This document shows positions 38,739 to 48,625 of a DNA stretch of 64,000 nt, piece after piece. Source of the stretch: Coenobita brevimanus (lineage: Eukaryota; Arthropoda; Malacostraca; Decapoda; Coenobitidae); NCBI GenBank assembly GCA_032717465.1, contig CM064657.1, forward strand, positions 23,270,348 to 23,334,347, in the 5' to 3' direction. Every line of letters begins with the position of its first letter. The first letter of the stretch is position 1. A program made the translations under genes and the position numbers. The notes under the pieces were generated by a model that saw nothing but the letters and a program-made list of their open reading frames with translations, was not told the DNA's origin and did no database searches.

Positions 38739-40511
38739 TTACCACACTTCTTTTTCCCCTTTTCCTTTGTACAAGGGAATAATTATACCTGACTTCCAAT
38801 CCTCCGGGACTCTACCTTCCTCCCAGGCCAATCTGCACATCTTCCACATCCATTCTACTACTATCTCTCCCCCATGCTTCAACATTTCACCACACACTCC
38901 ATCAATTCCTGGGGCTTTCCCTGATTTAACTTTCTTCATTGCTTCCACAACTTCTATCCTACTGATTTCTTCCTGTCTTCTCACCTCCCTCCTTCTCCCA
39001 GCCATTCCCCAGCCACTTATACTTGCATTACTTCCATCCTCCACGTTCAACAATTCCTTAAAGTGTTCTCTCCATCTGCTCACTTTTTCTCCCTTCTCCA
39101 CTAGTAATCTACCATTTTTATCTTTCACTCCCCTGCTAACTTCACTTCCACCCTGTCTTACTCTTTTCACCTCTTTCCAGAACATTTTCTTACAGTCCCT
39201 CCACTTTACACTCAAATTCCTTCCAAATTCCTCATCCACTCTCTTCTTACTCTCTCTTACTAATCTTTTCACCTCTCTCTTCCTTTCTACATATAACTCT
39301 CTCTTCCGCCTCTCAACTTCTTCCACGTCCCTATTTCTCATCCATTCATTGTATGCTTTCTTCTTTTGTGCCACAGCCCGTTTCACCTCTTCAGTCCACC
39401 ACGCTGTTCCTTGCACCCCCCTCCGTCTTCTCTTCCTTCCACACACCACATCACATGCTGCACATATTTCTTCTGTAAATATTCTACACACACCTTCCAT
39501 GTCCCCCATTTGCTCCAACTCATATTTGCCCAGTCGTTCCTCCACTTCCCTCTTATACTCTTCCTTTTTCTCATCCTCTTGTAACCTTTCCACTCTCCTT
39601 GCAACTATTCCTTCCTCTCGTCTTTCCCTTCTTCTATTCCTCCATCTTACTTGAACTTTAACTCTGGCCACCACCAAGTAGTGGTCAGAAAGTCCACTCC
39701 CCCAACCTCTATAAACTCTTGCATCCAATATACATCTTCGCATCCTTTCATCCACACACACATAATCAATCATTGCCTTCCTTTCACTCAATTCACCACC
39801 CACCCTTCTCATCACTCGCCATGTATACCTGTGGATCATTTTATGCCTGAAGAGGGTATTGGCTATCACCAACCCCCTCCCAGCACAAATGTCCACTAAC
39901 GTACTCCCATTCTCATCTATCTCAGCAGGCACACCCCACTCACCAACTGTTCCATCCACCTTCACATTCCCAACTTTACCATTCATATCACCAATCAAAA
40001 ACACTCTGTCATTCCTTCCAAACTTTTCCATGCATACTTCTACATTTGTCCAGAACTCTTCTCTCACTCTTCTAGCACGATCTTGCGTTGGCGCATACAC
40101 ACACACAATCGCCCACATTTGTATTCCAACTTTCAACTTTACCCACACAATCCTTGATCCAACTGATCCATACTGTCTTATGCTCCTCTTCCATCTTTTA
40201 CTCACAACTATACACACTCCTTCCTTTGCCCTCTCATTCCCACCTACTCCTGCACATATACCCCATCCGAACTCCCATTCTCTCACACTTTCTCCTCTCC
40301 ATTTTGTTTCAGTTATTCCACATACATCCACTTTCGCATCCTCAAGCACCTGGACAATCTCTCTCTCTTTCACCTCATCATTTGCTCCTCTTACATTCCA
40401 CGTTCCAATTGCAATGTCCTTTGTCCGGTCCTTGGTCGTCAACGTTTGGTCAGTCCTTGTCCGAGGCTTATTGTTTGTTTTTTTAGTTAGTTGTTTTCCG
40501 GGGAGGGGCAC
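38739..40511 (-). CDS. RTE-like endonuclease plus RT N-terminus (590 codons, frame-disrupted end)
   Basis: Residues 35-285 form an apurinic-type endonuclease that nicks target DNA to prime reverse transcription. Visible motifs are TWNVRG (37-42), ITETKW (66-71), YAPT (139-142), GDMN (174-177), DYV (249-251) and SDHYLV (275-280), so the catalytic set looks complete. A long Arg/Glu/Lys-rich linker follows. The RT entry motif GKAPGIDG begins at residue 531 and IIIPLYKGKG ends the frame. Comparison with the copies at 8.64 and 14.7 kb shows a 2-base loss where they read EVCGN, which throws the rest out of frame. The start shown is the first Met, upstream of the endonuclease; the true start is unknown. 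Confidence 0.88.
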   Translation of the reverse strand: MPLPGKQLTKKTNNKPRTRTDQTLTTKDRTKDIAIGTWNVRGANDEVKEREIVQVLEDAKVDVCGITETKWRGESVREWEFGWGICAGVGGNERAKEGVCIVVSKRWKRSIRQYGSVGSRIVWVKLKVGIQMWAIVCVYAPTQDRARRVREEFWTNVEVCMEKFGRNDRVFLIGDMNGKVGNVKVDGTVGEWGVPAEIDENGSTLVDICAGRGLVIANTLFRHKMIHRYTWRVMRRVGGELSERKAMIDYVCVDERMRRCILDARVYRGWGSGLSDHYLVVARVKVQVRWRNRRRERREEGIVARRVERLQEDEKKEEYKREVEERLGKYELEQMGDMEGVCRIFTEEICAACDVVCGRKRRRRGVQGTAWWTEEVKRAVAQKKKAYNEWMRNRDVEEVERRKRELYVERKREVKRLVRESKKRVDEEFGRNLSVKWRDCKKMFWKEVKRVRQGGSEVSRGVKDKNGRLLVEKGEKVSRWREHFKELLNVEDGSNASISGWGMAGRRREVRRQEEISRIEVVEAMKKVKSGKAPGIDGVCGEMLKHGGEIVVEWMWKMCRLAWEEGRVPEDWKSGIIIPLYKGKGEKEVW

Positions 40512-40667
40512 TAACCCTCCGCCAACCCTTTTAGTCGCCTTTTACGACAAGCAGGGATACTGGGGGAGTATTCTTGACATTATAGCTTTGACACTGAACA
40601 TATTTTGTTTAAGTGATAACGAGGAGCATATTTACCTCATCAGTTCGGTAACGTATCACTGTCCTCT

Positions 40668-40810
40668 TGTTGCCTCTAGACGATTTTGTTAAGTTTTGAA
40701 GGGAGTATTCTGAGTGGATTGTTTAGAAATTTTCTGCCAACCCTTTCACAACCTGATTTCCTTCCCAGAGCTGAATAAAATCGTCCGAATTGAGCAAAAA
40801 TGCACACAAA
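40668..40810. repeat. Two opposed dispersed AATCGTC-motif copies
   Basis: A minus-strand copy reads AGACGATTTTGTTAAG at 40678. A plus-strand copy at 40766-40808 reads GAGCTGAATAAAATCGTCC, preceded by CCAACCCTTTCACAACC. They lie head to head within 150 bases. Confidence 0.65.
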
Positions 40811-41059
40811 AAAGTACAAAACCTAAACGTCGTTCACAAGTACAGGACTATTACGGCCATAATTTGGGGTGTCGCTATAATCTGCGACTCTAAAGGAATG
40901 AAGCCCCTTGTGTGCGAAAGTCCTGTGGGATTGATTGATTGACAGGGCAGCTCCAAGAGTTCCTCCTGCATCTTAAAAAAAAAAAAAAAAAAAAATCATC
41001 GGATGGATGGGGTTGCAGTGACAAGTACAGTAATAAAGTAGTAAGCGTTCTCCTTCGAC

Positions 41060-41405
41060 ACATCACTCCTGCTGGCTCCGTCGTTTATTCACCGTCCTTA
41101 TCACTCCATCACGTTCTCGAGCTCTTGTCCAGCCAACCATTGCGCTCTTTCATTTTTAGTTAGTGTTTCATTATCCGTTTGCTTCATATGACCCAACCAC
41201 CTCAAAGTGTTTCGCTCTTTTATGATTCTCTCTGCATTAGGCTCCACACCAGGGTCTTCGCAGATCCATTCCCTTGTTCATCTGTCCTTCCGTGTCACCC
41301 TTTTCAGAGTCGCCTTTACTCTTATCTTGTGTCCTTCCAGTATCGTCCACACTTCACAACTGAACGGCACTGCTAAAATCAGTATGTTGTGGAGATAGCT
41401 TTATA
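41060..41405 (-). pseudogene. Degraded RTE-like C-terminal fragment
   Basis: Frame-shifting translation of the minus strand gives an EVWTILEGHK-like segment and ETLRWLGHMKQTDNETLTK. The latter is a clear match to the LRWFGHVERM.NERLTK tail of the RTE-like elements. No catalytic core is present; this is an old fragment. Confidence 0.6.
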
Positions 41406-41465
41406 ATACTTAAAATTTGCCTGCCTTCATCTTATCGTTGGAAATAACACTTAAACGATGAGAAG

Positions 41466-41632
41466 TTTCCCAGTGCTGGATAATTTCGTCTGGTAGTAGC
41501 AGAAATAAAATATAGTTAAGATTTGTGTCATGAAGAATTTGTGGAGACCTTTCAACCCTCAAACGACGGAAAAAATTCTGAGTTGAAATAGATCATCCGG
41601 CAGTGGCAAGAATACACTAGTTAAGATTTGTT
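41466..41632 (+). repeat. Two dispersed AATCGTC-motif copies in tandem
   Basis: CAGTGCTGGATAATTTCGTC at 41471 and GAGTTGAAATAGATCATCC at 41580. Both are followed by a GTAGCAG- or GTGGCAAG-like half and then by AGTTAAGATTTGT, spaced about 109 bases apart. Confidence 0.7.
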
Positions 41633-41704
41633 GTTAATCGTGGAGTGCGATGGACGTAGATTATTTGGGCCTACCAGCAACTCACTATTACCCTGAGTGT
41701 TCTT

Positions 41705-41708
<4 letters not shown>

Positions 41709-41740
<32 letters not shown>
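41709..41740. repeat. (CT)n microsatellite
   Basis: About 32 bases of CT. Confidence 0.95.
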
Positions 41741-41744
<4 letters not shown>

Positions 41745-42449
41745 ATGTGTCTATTGCCTGATGCGGCGTGCTGTGAGGGACGGCCTAGATAAAAGGACCT
41801 TCAGGCATTTCTGTCTCTACTCAGTAACGACCCCTTTTCCCACTTCCCACGAGATACTACCCCTTCCATACTTCCTTATGCACGGTCTCACTCTCCATCT
41901 CCCAGTCACTTTACTTTACTTGTCTCTTCTGGAGCCACGCTGACATATTGGTCTGTATTCCTCCTTACGGGTTACATGCCACCCAACACGTTGCTACTAT
42001 TAAATTAGGTTCTCGCAGGTGTTGGTCAGCTCCATGCTGCACTTATTGTTAGACACGTTTTCTTTCTTTCTTTCTTGCTTAATTTTTTGTCTTATTCAAT
42101 CGTGGCAGGGACTTTTACCTTTCAGAATTAACTAATTCCAACCAAACTGCGACACAACGACCAGCCTATGACCTAGTTGTGCCCGCAAGGTTTTGGTTGC
42201 TAGGCATCAAGTAGACGCCTAAAATCGGTCGAAAATCCGCTTTTTTCTCCCCAGCTTTTCACGTTTCGAGCTGTAGAAGCATTACTAGTGGACGTAGAAT
42301 GCACTGACTTCTTTAGGTGTAATCTTGAGGTCATTTCCTATTGGAAGTGTTTCATTCTTTTTTTCCACTCTTTCCCGTGATTTTCGAGTGGCAACCCTTT
42401 GAAGATTTGCCTCAGCGTCCCTAGCAACCAGTACCGGTTTTTAAAAATG

Positions 42450-43105
42450 CCCGCTTACTTCCCTAGTGGCTCAATGGAATTGAATGAAACTTTGCATGCT
42501 TATAGACATTGACTAGTACTACAACTTTCTTGAGTACAACTACTGTATGTGCTACATTGGCCAGGTCAGGGGGCAAAAGGTCATCAAATGCAAAAACGGT
42601 GAAAGCAGCTAAAATCACGACTATGCTTGCACAAAATGCTAAGGCTCCGAAGATTGTTTACCCACGGCCATGAATCTTGGCTGGAATGTTGCACTGGAAT
42701 ACCTCCATACAAAAATGACATTTAGTGTCGTAACTCACCCCGAGTCGCTGGCGGTGTCACCTAGAAGCTCTTACCTCTGGAGGGCCATTTCGTGAATTTC
42801 AAGTTCCTTAGCTCCACAGTGGGTGGATGGAATCGAATGAAGCTTTGCATGCTTATAGACGTTAATAAGTACTAGAAGTGTGCTTCGTACATGCATGAGC
42901 TATATCTGCCAGGTCAGGGGTCAAAACTCATCAAGTGCGGCAAATATGAGAAGCGTTGAAATGACGACCTTGCTTGTGCAAAGGCTGCGAAGATTATTAA
43001 GCCAGGGCCATGATTTTGGGGTGGAATGTTGCACTGGAGTACCCCCATATAGAAATGACTTTTAGTGTCGAAGCTCACTTCTGGTCGCTGACAAAGCTTG
43101 GTCCA
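42450..43105 (+). repeat. Unknown 353-bp unit, tandem duplicate
   Basis: Two complex units align throughout. TTTGCATGCTTATAGAC lies at 42491 and 42844, a spacing of 353. Other shared blocks are GGCCAGGTCAGGGG or TGCCAGGTCAGGGG, GCTGCGAAGATTATT-like words, CCATGA, GGAATGTTGCACTGGA and GACTTTTAGTGTCG. Divergence is visible but moderate. Neither unit has a convincing reading frame; open frames are short and on opposite strands. Confidence 0.8.
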
Positions 43106-43143
43106 CTTAGAGCTGGCCATCGTCGCCTACCGGCTTCTTCTTT

Positions 43144-43146
43144 GTT

Positions 43147-43178
<32 letters not shown>

Positions 43179-43185
43179 GATAATG

Positions 43186-43226
<41 letters not shown>

Positions 43227-43258
43227 CTTAGTCTTATTATTATCATTTCCATTATTAT
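43144..43258. repeat. (GAT)n and (ATT)n array left of the LINE copy
   Basis: Trinucleotide repeats run from GATGATGAT into ATTATTATT and end against the GATA tail of the minus-strand LINE copy. Confidence 0.95.
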
Positions 43259-44207
43259 TATCTATCTATCTATTGCCAAACGCCTCAATCCCGTTTAGGG
43301 TGGCCACAAACAAATCGCCTCCAGGTCGCCCTGTCCCCCGCCATTTCACTGCCCTGCTCCCAACTCACACCCCCCTCTCTCATATACCTCTCCACCCCAT
43401 CCCTCCAGCTCATCCTCGGCCTCCCCCTCCCTCTTCCCCCCTCCACCTCACTCACATACACTCTCTTCGTCAGTCTTTCACCCTCCATCCTCTCCACATG
43501 GCCAAACCACCTCAGTGTGTTCCTCATAACGCTTCCTATCACATCCACATCAACACCACAACGCTCCTTTATATTCTCATTCGTCAGCCTGTCTCTCTAT
43601 GTGACTCCACAGGCTCCTCTTAAATAACTCATTTCCACTGCTCCCACTCGACTTGTGTCCTTCCAACAACGTCCAAGCTTCACTTCCATACGTTAGAGTT
43701 GGTATCACAATACTGTCATGTAGTAACTTTTTCACTTCCATGCTCACTTCCCTGTTTCTTATCACTGCTTTCAAAGAACCAGCAACCTTTCTTCCCTGCT
43801 GCACCCTTTCAAGTACTTCACCCTCCAAACCTCCATCCTTACTCATCACATTACCCAAGTACTTAAACGTACTCACATTTTCCAATTCCTCACCATCCAG
43901 CCTCGCTGTACATTCACTGACTTCACCCCTCTCAAAGACCATCACTTTACTCTTCCCTACATTCACCTTTAGATTCCGTTTCTTACACACTCTCCCAAAT
44001 TCATCCACCAAGCCTTGCAGCTCCCCTTCGTCTTCACTCAACAACACAGTATCATCTGCAAACAACAGTACAGGGAGTTTCCAAACACTATCCTCTCTCA
44101 CCAGGGACACTCCAACATCCACTACCCTACCTTGTACCTTTTTTATTACCCCATCCATGTACAGATTGAACAACCATGGAGACATGACACATCCCTGTTT
44201 CAACCCA
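43259..44207 (-). pseudogene. RTE-like LINE copy, 5'-truncated
   Basis: Near-identical to the 3' part of the 37.4-kb LINE, with only scattered single-base differences. The minus-strand frame 43577-44203 starts in KQGCVMSPWLFNLYMD and has FADDTVLLSEDEGE, NVMSKDGGLEGEV and YGSEAWTLLEGHKS. A 2-base loss near 43650 breaks it, and the C-terminus continues in 43285-43548 to the CGHPKRD stop. The position equivalent to the 37.4-kb nonsense codon is intact here. The 5' break at 44207 falls in the middle of the RT and passes directly into ATT repeats, like those at the other end. Confidence 0.92.
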
Positions 44208-44254
44208 TTATTATTATGATTATTATTATTATGATGATTATTATTATGATTATG

Positions 44255-44295
<41 letters not shown>

Positions 44296-44326
44296 ATTAT
44301 CATCTTATTCTTGTTATTATCGTTTC

Positions 44327-44363
<37 letters not shown>

Positions 44364-44385
44364 TATTATTATTATTATTATTTTC
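44207..44385. repeat. (ATT)n/(GAT)n array right of the LINE copy
   Basis: ATTATTATGATT and GATGATGAT runs with one CATCTTATTCTTG interruption. The block CTTATTCTTGTTATTATCGT resembles CTTAGTCTTATTATTATCAT at 43230, so both flanks derive from the same array. Confidence 0.95.
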
Positions 44386-44889
44386 ATTACGCTCAAATAT
44401 TCCTAACATGACAAACAGTTTGATATAAGTGTTATGGTCGTGTCATTTTCTTAATGCTGTGGGGGATGATGCTGTTGTTGTAAATAGCCAGAAAATATAT
44501 AAGACTATCAAATAACATAATACAAATGTCTTGGCCGTGTTATTCTCTGGTGTATATATTGCTTCTGTTGTAATTATTTTTAAAAATGACAAAAGATAAT
44601 ACACACGTCCTGGTTGTTATTCCTTTGTGTTAGGGAGAATACTCATCGTTTTAAGCAGGCGAAAACAATGAAGCTTTACCAGTAATAAGATGTAATACCC
44701 GTATGTTGTTATTCATTTACCGAATGGAGATATCAAATGGCTGTAACTAGAAATATGTTGCCACTACAGATAATATTACTGGGGCGCGTTTTTCATTCGT
44801 TGCTGCACGGGAATATTGCTGATGTTATAAGTGCTAAGAAATATGTTGAAAATGCTTGTTCGGTTATCTTATTGACCGCGGGGGATTTC

Positions 44890-44940
44890 TCAGTGCTAAA
44901 CAAAATCGTCTAGTACTAATCAGAATAAAATACACAATTG
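44890..44940 (+). repeat. Dispersed AATCGTC-motif copy
   Basis: CAGTGCTAAACAAAATCGTC followed by TAGTACTAATCAGAATAAAA and TACACAATTGG. Confidence 0.7.
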
Positions 44941-45192
44941 GCAATTCGAGGCAAAATGTGAGTCGACACAAGCTTCATCGTATAAGGCGCGTGGTGTGGC
45001 GTCTAAAAGATAAACTATTGTATGGGGTTGGCTGAAATGTAATAAAAAGTACATGATTAACGGCCAAGGGGTTAACCAGTGCATTACAGGTATAGTCAGT
45101 TTAAGAATATTTTTTTGTACTGAAAGGGTTAAAAAAAAATCCCATTGTCCCTTCCAGTATGATGATGTTTTTATACTGTACTGTACTTTATA

Positions 45193-45245
45193 TTGCTACC
45201 AGCGGACGATTTTGTTATGGTCAGACGATTTTACTAAACCTGGGG
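45193..45245 (-). repeat. Two adjacent dispersed-motif cores
   Basis: GCTACCAGCGGACGATTTTG and TCAGACGATTTTACTAAACC are two reverse-complement cores within 50 bases. Confidence 0.65.
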
Positions 45246-45460
45246 ATGAGATCTTTCATAAGAGGGGACTGACGTCACTGAAGCCCGTTCCTCCCTTCCC
45301 CTCCTCCTCTACCACCCCCCCTCCCACTGCTAATCAGACACCACAGTCCGGGATTAATGAGTAAAGTCCTGGGTTGTGGCAAAAGACGCGGCCTTTGTCC
45401 CCACCAGTTGATGACCTGGGTTGTGGGGCGATAGTGGGGTGGTGGTGGGTGGCATAATTA

Positions 45461-45530
45461 ACCCCTTCAGTACAAGAGATCCTTTCTACGTCAGAAGAAA
45501 TCGTCTGAAGGTAGCAAGAATCAGTCTGAA
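45461..45530 (+). repeat. Dispersed AATCGTC-motif copy with left flank
   Basis: ATTAACCCCTTCAGTACAAG precedes GTCAGAAGAAATCGTCTG and AAGGTAGCAAGAATCAG. It shows the AACCCCTTCAGTAC flank that accompanies several copies. Confidence 0.7.
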
Positions 45531-45564
45531 AGGTGTAATTGTAAAGAAGTAGTCAGTATTGTAG

Positions 45565-46245
45565 TTAGTGAGGTGGTGATAGTGGATTGGTTGGTGTGAT
45601 GGCGATAGTGGAATTGTTGGTGTGGTGGCGATAGTGGAGTGGTTGGTGTGGTGGTGATAGTGGATTGGTTGGTGTGATGGCGATAGTGGATTGGTTGGTG
45701 TGATGGCGATAGTGGAATTGTTGGTGTGGTGGCGATAGTGGAGTGGTTGGTGTGGTGGTGATAGTGGAGTGGTTGGTGTGGTGGCGATAGTGGAGTAGTT
45801 GTTGTGGTGGCAATAGTGGAGTGGTTGGTGTGGTGGTGATGGTGGAGCGGTTGGTGTGGTGGCGATAGTGGAGTGGTTGGTGTGGTGGTGATAGTGGAGC
45901 GGTTGGTGTGGTGGCGATATTGGAGTGGTTAGTATGGTGGTGATAGTGGAGTGGTTGGTGTGGTGGCGAGAGTGGAGTGGTTGGTGTGGTGGTGATAGTG
46001 GAGTGGTTGGTGTGGTGGCGGTAGTGGAGTGGTTGGTGTGGTGGCGATAATGGAGTGATTGGTGTGGTGGCGATAGTGGAGTGGTTTGTGCAGTGGCGAT
46101 AGTGGAGTGGTTGGTGTGGTGGCGATAGTGGAGTGATTGGTGTGGTGGCGATAGTGGAGTGGTTGGTGTGTTGGCGATAGTGGAGTGGTTGGTGTGGTGG
46201 CGATAGTGGAGTGGTTGGTGTGGTGGTGATTGTGGAGTGGTTGTT
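45565..46245. repeat. 26-bp minisatellite, about 26 copies
   Basis: The unit contains GGCGATAGTGGAGTGGTTGG followed by TGTGGT; starts at 45601 and 45627 give the 26-base period. GGC/GGT and GAGTGG/GATTGG variants alternate along the array. His/Thr/Pro peptides on the minus strand are repeat translations. The array is contiguous without spacers, so it is not a CRISPR. Confidence 0.97.
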
Positions 46246-46463
46246 GGCGTAATACTAACCCAATCAACCCGATCACGTTTAAGCTCCTTAGCAAAGACTT
46301 CTAGTATTGGAGGGACTATTTTAAGCTATCCCTAACCAACTAATTCCGGTGACGTGATTACATATTTTTTTCATGATGCCTTTAGATGTCTTTTTTAACT
46401 TAGATAAAACCTTTCATACTGATGGATTAATTAAAAGCTCTATGTAACCCTTAAAAGTCGCCT

Positions 46464-46500
46464 AAGCTGAGTAAAACATCCCGTAGATATCAGTAATATT
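46464..46500 (+). repeat. Dispersed AATCGTC-motif copy
   Basis: AAGCTGAGTAAAACATCCCG then TAGATATCAGTAATATT, a weaker match just left of the SINE. Confidence 0.5.
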
Positions 46501-46514
46501 AATAATAATAATAA

Positions 46515-46985
46515 AAATAATTCCATCATCCAATCCTATGTTGCCCCACGAGGAGCGTAGGAGCCCGGGGCTAGGCAGTTGGTCCTGACATTTAAGATGT
46601 GAGTGACCAACCTCACTCATCCCTGAGTGGCATTACGTGAGCAATAAACCCCAACAACCCCCTGGATATAAACCTTCACCGGCTCAATCCGATTGGAGCA
46701 CAATAATTACCCACTAAACCACCAGGTGCCAAAATTTGGTTATATGGTTACCACCCAGCGTAGCAAATGGTTTCCTGGTGTACAGGAAACCATTTGGCTT
46801 GTCACGCAGTGTAGAGTCACCCTCATGCGGAAGTAAGAGGAAAGAATGAAGGAATGAAAGACAGAAGAGGGAGTGTAAAGTCACCCGTAGGCAGAAGGAC
46901 GAGGAAAGAATGAAGGAAAGAAAGATAGAAGAAGATGGAAGGAAAGAAGGATGGAGGAGAGGACAGATAATAAAAATAAAAAAAT
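46515..46985 (-). mobile_element. tRNA-derived SINE with hairpin, best-preserved copy
   Basis: Read on the minus strand, a purine-poor head (from about 46985) leads to GACAAGCC and then a perfect 13-base inverted repeat with a 5-base loop at 46766-46796 (AAATGGTTTCCTG and CAGGAAACCATTT). Next is GGGTGGTAACCATATAACC, then an A-box match TGGTTTAGTGGG (about 46714) and a B-box-like AGGTTTATATCC (about 46670). The body has GGGGGTTGTTGGGGTTTATT, CCACTCAGGGATGAG, CCTAGCCCCGGG and TCGTGGGGCAAC. It ends in a TTATTATTATTA tail near 46501-46520. The copies at 29311 and 11709 align with it. Confidence 0.82.
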
Positions 46986-47099
46986 CTTGGGTTGAACGCC
47001 TTAGTAAGCATCGATGGTCTCTACAGTACCGCTTGATAGTGGAGGGGTGGTTGGTGGCAGAATTACTTTACTTTCATTCCAGTTTATTTCTTATACTCT

Positions 47100-47310
47100 G
47101 TCTGCTTTAAGTTCATCAAAAATTGCCGTCTCTCCATATTTTGAATGTTGAATTGTGGCAAAAGATCAGCACTGGAATATGTTGTTAGTCAGAAGGTCTG
47201 TGGAAAGGAATTTGAGTCTTACTATTGCCTTAACCAGCCACTGAAATACGGTAAATAGCCTCAAAAAGTACGAACATTACCGTCGGGTTAAAATGAACAA
47301 ATTGCAGATA
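47100..47310 (+). repeat. Unnamed dispersed repeat A, copy 3
   Basis: TGCTTTAAGTTCATCAAAAA, GGAATATGTTGTTAGTCAG, AAGGTCTGTGGAAAGGAAT, CCACTGAAATACGGTAAATA and GTACGAACATTACCGTC align in order with 16403-16665 and 29761-30000. Confidence 0.55.
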
Positions 47311-47401
47311 CTTGTCGCTTTTGCTGTTCGGGTTATACTTTCTAGCAAGGGATCGGTTGTACAGCCTTCTAGCTTTCATCTGCGTACAGTAGTATTTAGA
47401 T

Positions 47402-47650
47402 TATTGTTATTATCATGGTCATGAGCACGATCATCATTGTATTTATGACCTTTATTCTCACTCCAAAAAATTGAGGTGAGGTAGGACCCTGAAACAAAGA
47501 CAGAGAAGGCACGAAAGTGGGAGAACTATCATCTGCATGTCCACACATTCATTCACATATGTGTTGTTAAGGGTCTGAATCGAAAGGCTGCTCCAGATCG
47601 AGCAGCGTGGGGAGCCGCCGTCAGGTAACCAAAGCCAACGCATGCAAGCA
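47402..47650 (-). pseudogene. Possible LINE 3'-end fragment
   Basis: GCTGCTCCAGATCGAGCAGC to GTCAGGTAACCAA (about 47586-47632) resembles the 3' coding end of the Jockey-like LINE at 16700-16760 (CTGATCAAGCAGACC to GGTAACCAACC). An ATTATTGTTATTATC tail-like run lies at about 47400. The similarity is short and the call is tentative. Confidence 0.35.
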
Positions 47651-47659
47651 TGTTAGAAC

Positions 47660-48570
47660 ATTAACAAATGAATGAACGAAAGAAAAATATTGTGACGGCA
47701 GAATATGAAAGTTATAATGTGCTTTCCGTAGACTTGTACGTACATATTGTTACCGCTGCCCCCCCTCCACCTGCCTGACTTTATCTCCTGCTTCTTTCAC
47801 TGGTCAGTAGTGTCGTGTGAGTAGCCTTTACGTTTATATTTCTCTCGTCAGATGACGCATACGCTAACTGAAGTCTTGAATGCCATGTGCAGAAGGTCGG
47901 TTTTCTCTCGTTCTCTTATTATAGTTATACCACCGGCCAAAATAAAGGAGTCTCTCCTTAAGCAACCACATTTTCTCTCTCTCCACATCTGTGAGACGGT
48001 CAAAGGTTTCCACATATTCTGAGGCCTTATGTATTACTGTGGTGTATAGAACATGAATCTGTACGCGTTTGCTGCCGAATGTCCATTAGTGATGTTCACC
48101 ACTTGCGAAAATGAGCAGTGAACGCCTTTGTGTCCTTGGGTAGTTCAGCTGATAGAGCGACCCAGTGTTTTGAGGCCTAAAGTAATCCAAGTAAAAAATA
48201 ACTAGCCATGTGATAATTATAAATGTAACTAATAGTAGGTTATAACGAATAGGTAGGCCTATACCGGTATGTTAATGAAGTACGGCTGCGGGGATGGTGA
48301 TGATTATGATTCATGGTAGTGGTAGGAGGGCAGTTGTTAAGACACACTGCATCATACTCTGTGTACCCAGTGACAAGAGCTGGGTGGAAGTTTAGGTAGT
48401 GTATGTGTGCCATCATGAGCGTGGCTACGTCCCCTTCCTGTATATCTGCGTGGCAGGGGAACAGCATGCAGCACACACATTCACCCGCTCTCTCTTATCG
48501 CCACCCATCACTTTTCCCAGTCCTCGCCTCTCTACATTGTCCTCCTCACCCTATCTCTTCCCCTCTGTTT
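47660..48570. other. Unique sequence with a tRNA-like block
   Basis: No supportable gene. At 48140-48190, GGTAGTTCAGCTGATAGAGC resembles a pol III A-box region and is followed by TAAAGTAATCC; it lacks closed stems and is more likely a SINE relic than a tRNA gene. Confidence 0.4.
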
Positions 48571-48580
48571 TTCCTCCTCA

Positions 48581-48625
<45 letters not shown>

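Larger units (their letters stand above)
37413..40575 (-). mobile_element. Near-full-length RTE-like LINE
   Basis: On the minus strand, a leader starting near 40575 includes CTGCTTGTCGTAAAAGGCG and ACTAAAAGGGTTGGCGG. It is followed by an endonuclease and reverse transcriptase region (40511 down to 37436) and a very short 3' end, GAGGCGTCTGGCAATAGATA with a GATA tail at 37413-37428. Only two disabling changes are visible: a 2-base loss near 38740 and one nonsense codon at 37988-37990. A near-identical truncated sister lies at 43259-44207, so the family was active recently. The exact 5' limit and a target duplication were not established. Confidence 0.9.

Noticed and set aside
38767..40692. Long plus-strand frames of 295 and 277 codons
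   Set aside because: Antisense shadows of the minus-strand LINE endonuclease and RT, whose motifs are unmistakable.
45565..46245. Regular repeats that might be a CRISPR array
   Set aside because: Units abut without unique spacers and vary gradually; this is a minisatellite in eukaryotic DNA.
48140..48190. Possible tRNA gene
   Set aside because: The A-box resemblance is good but acceptor and anticodon stems do not close, so at most it is a SINE relic.
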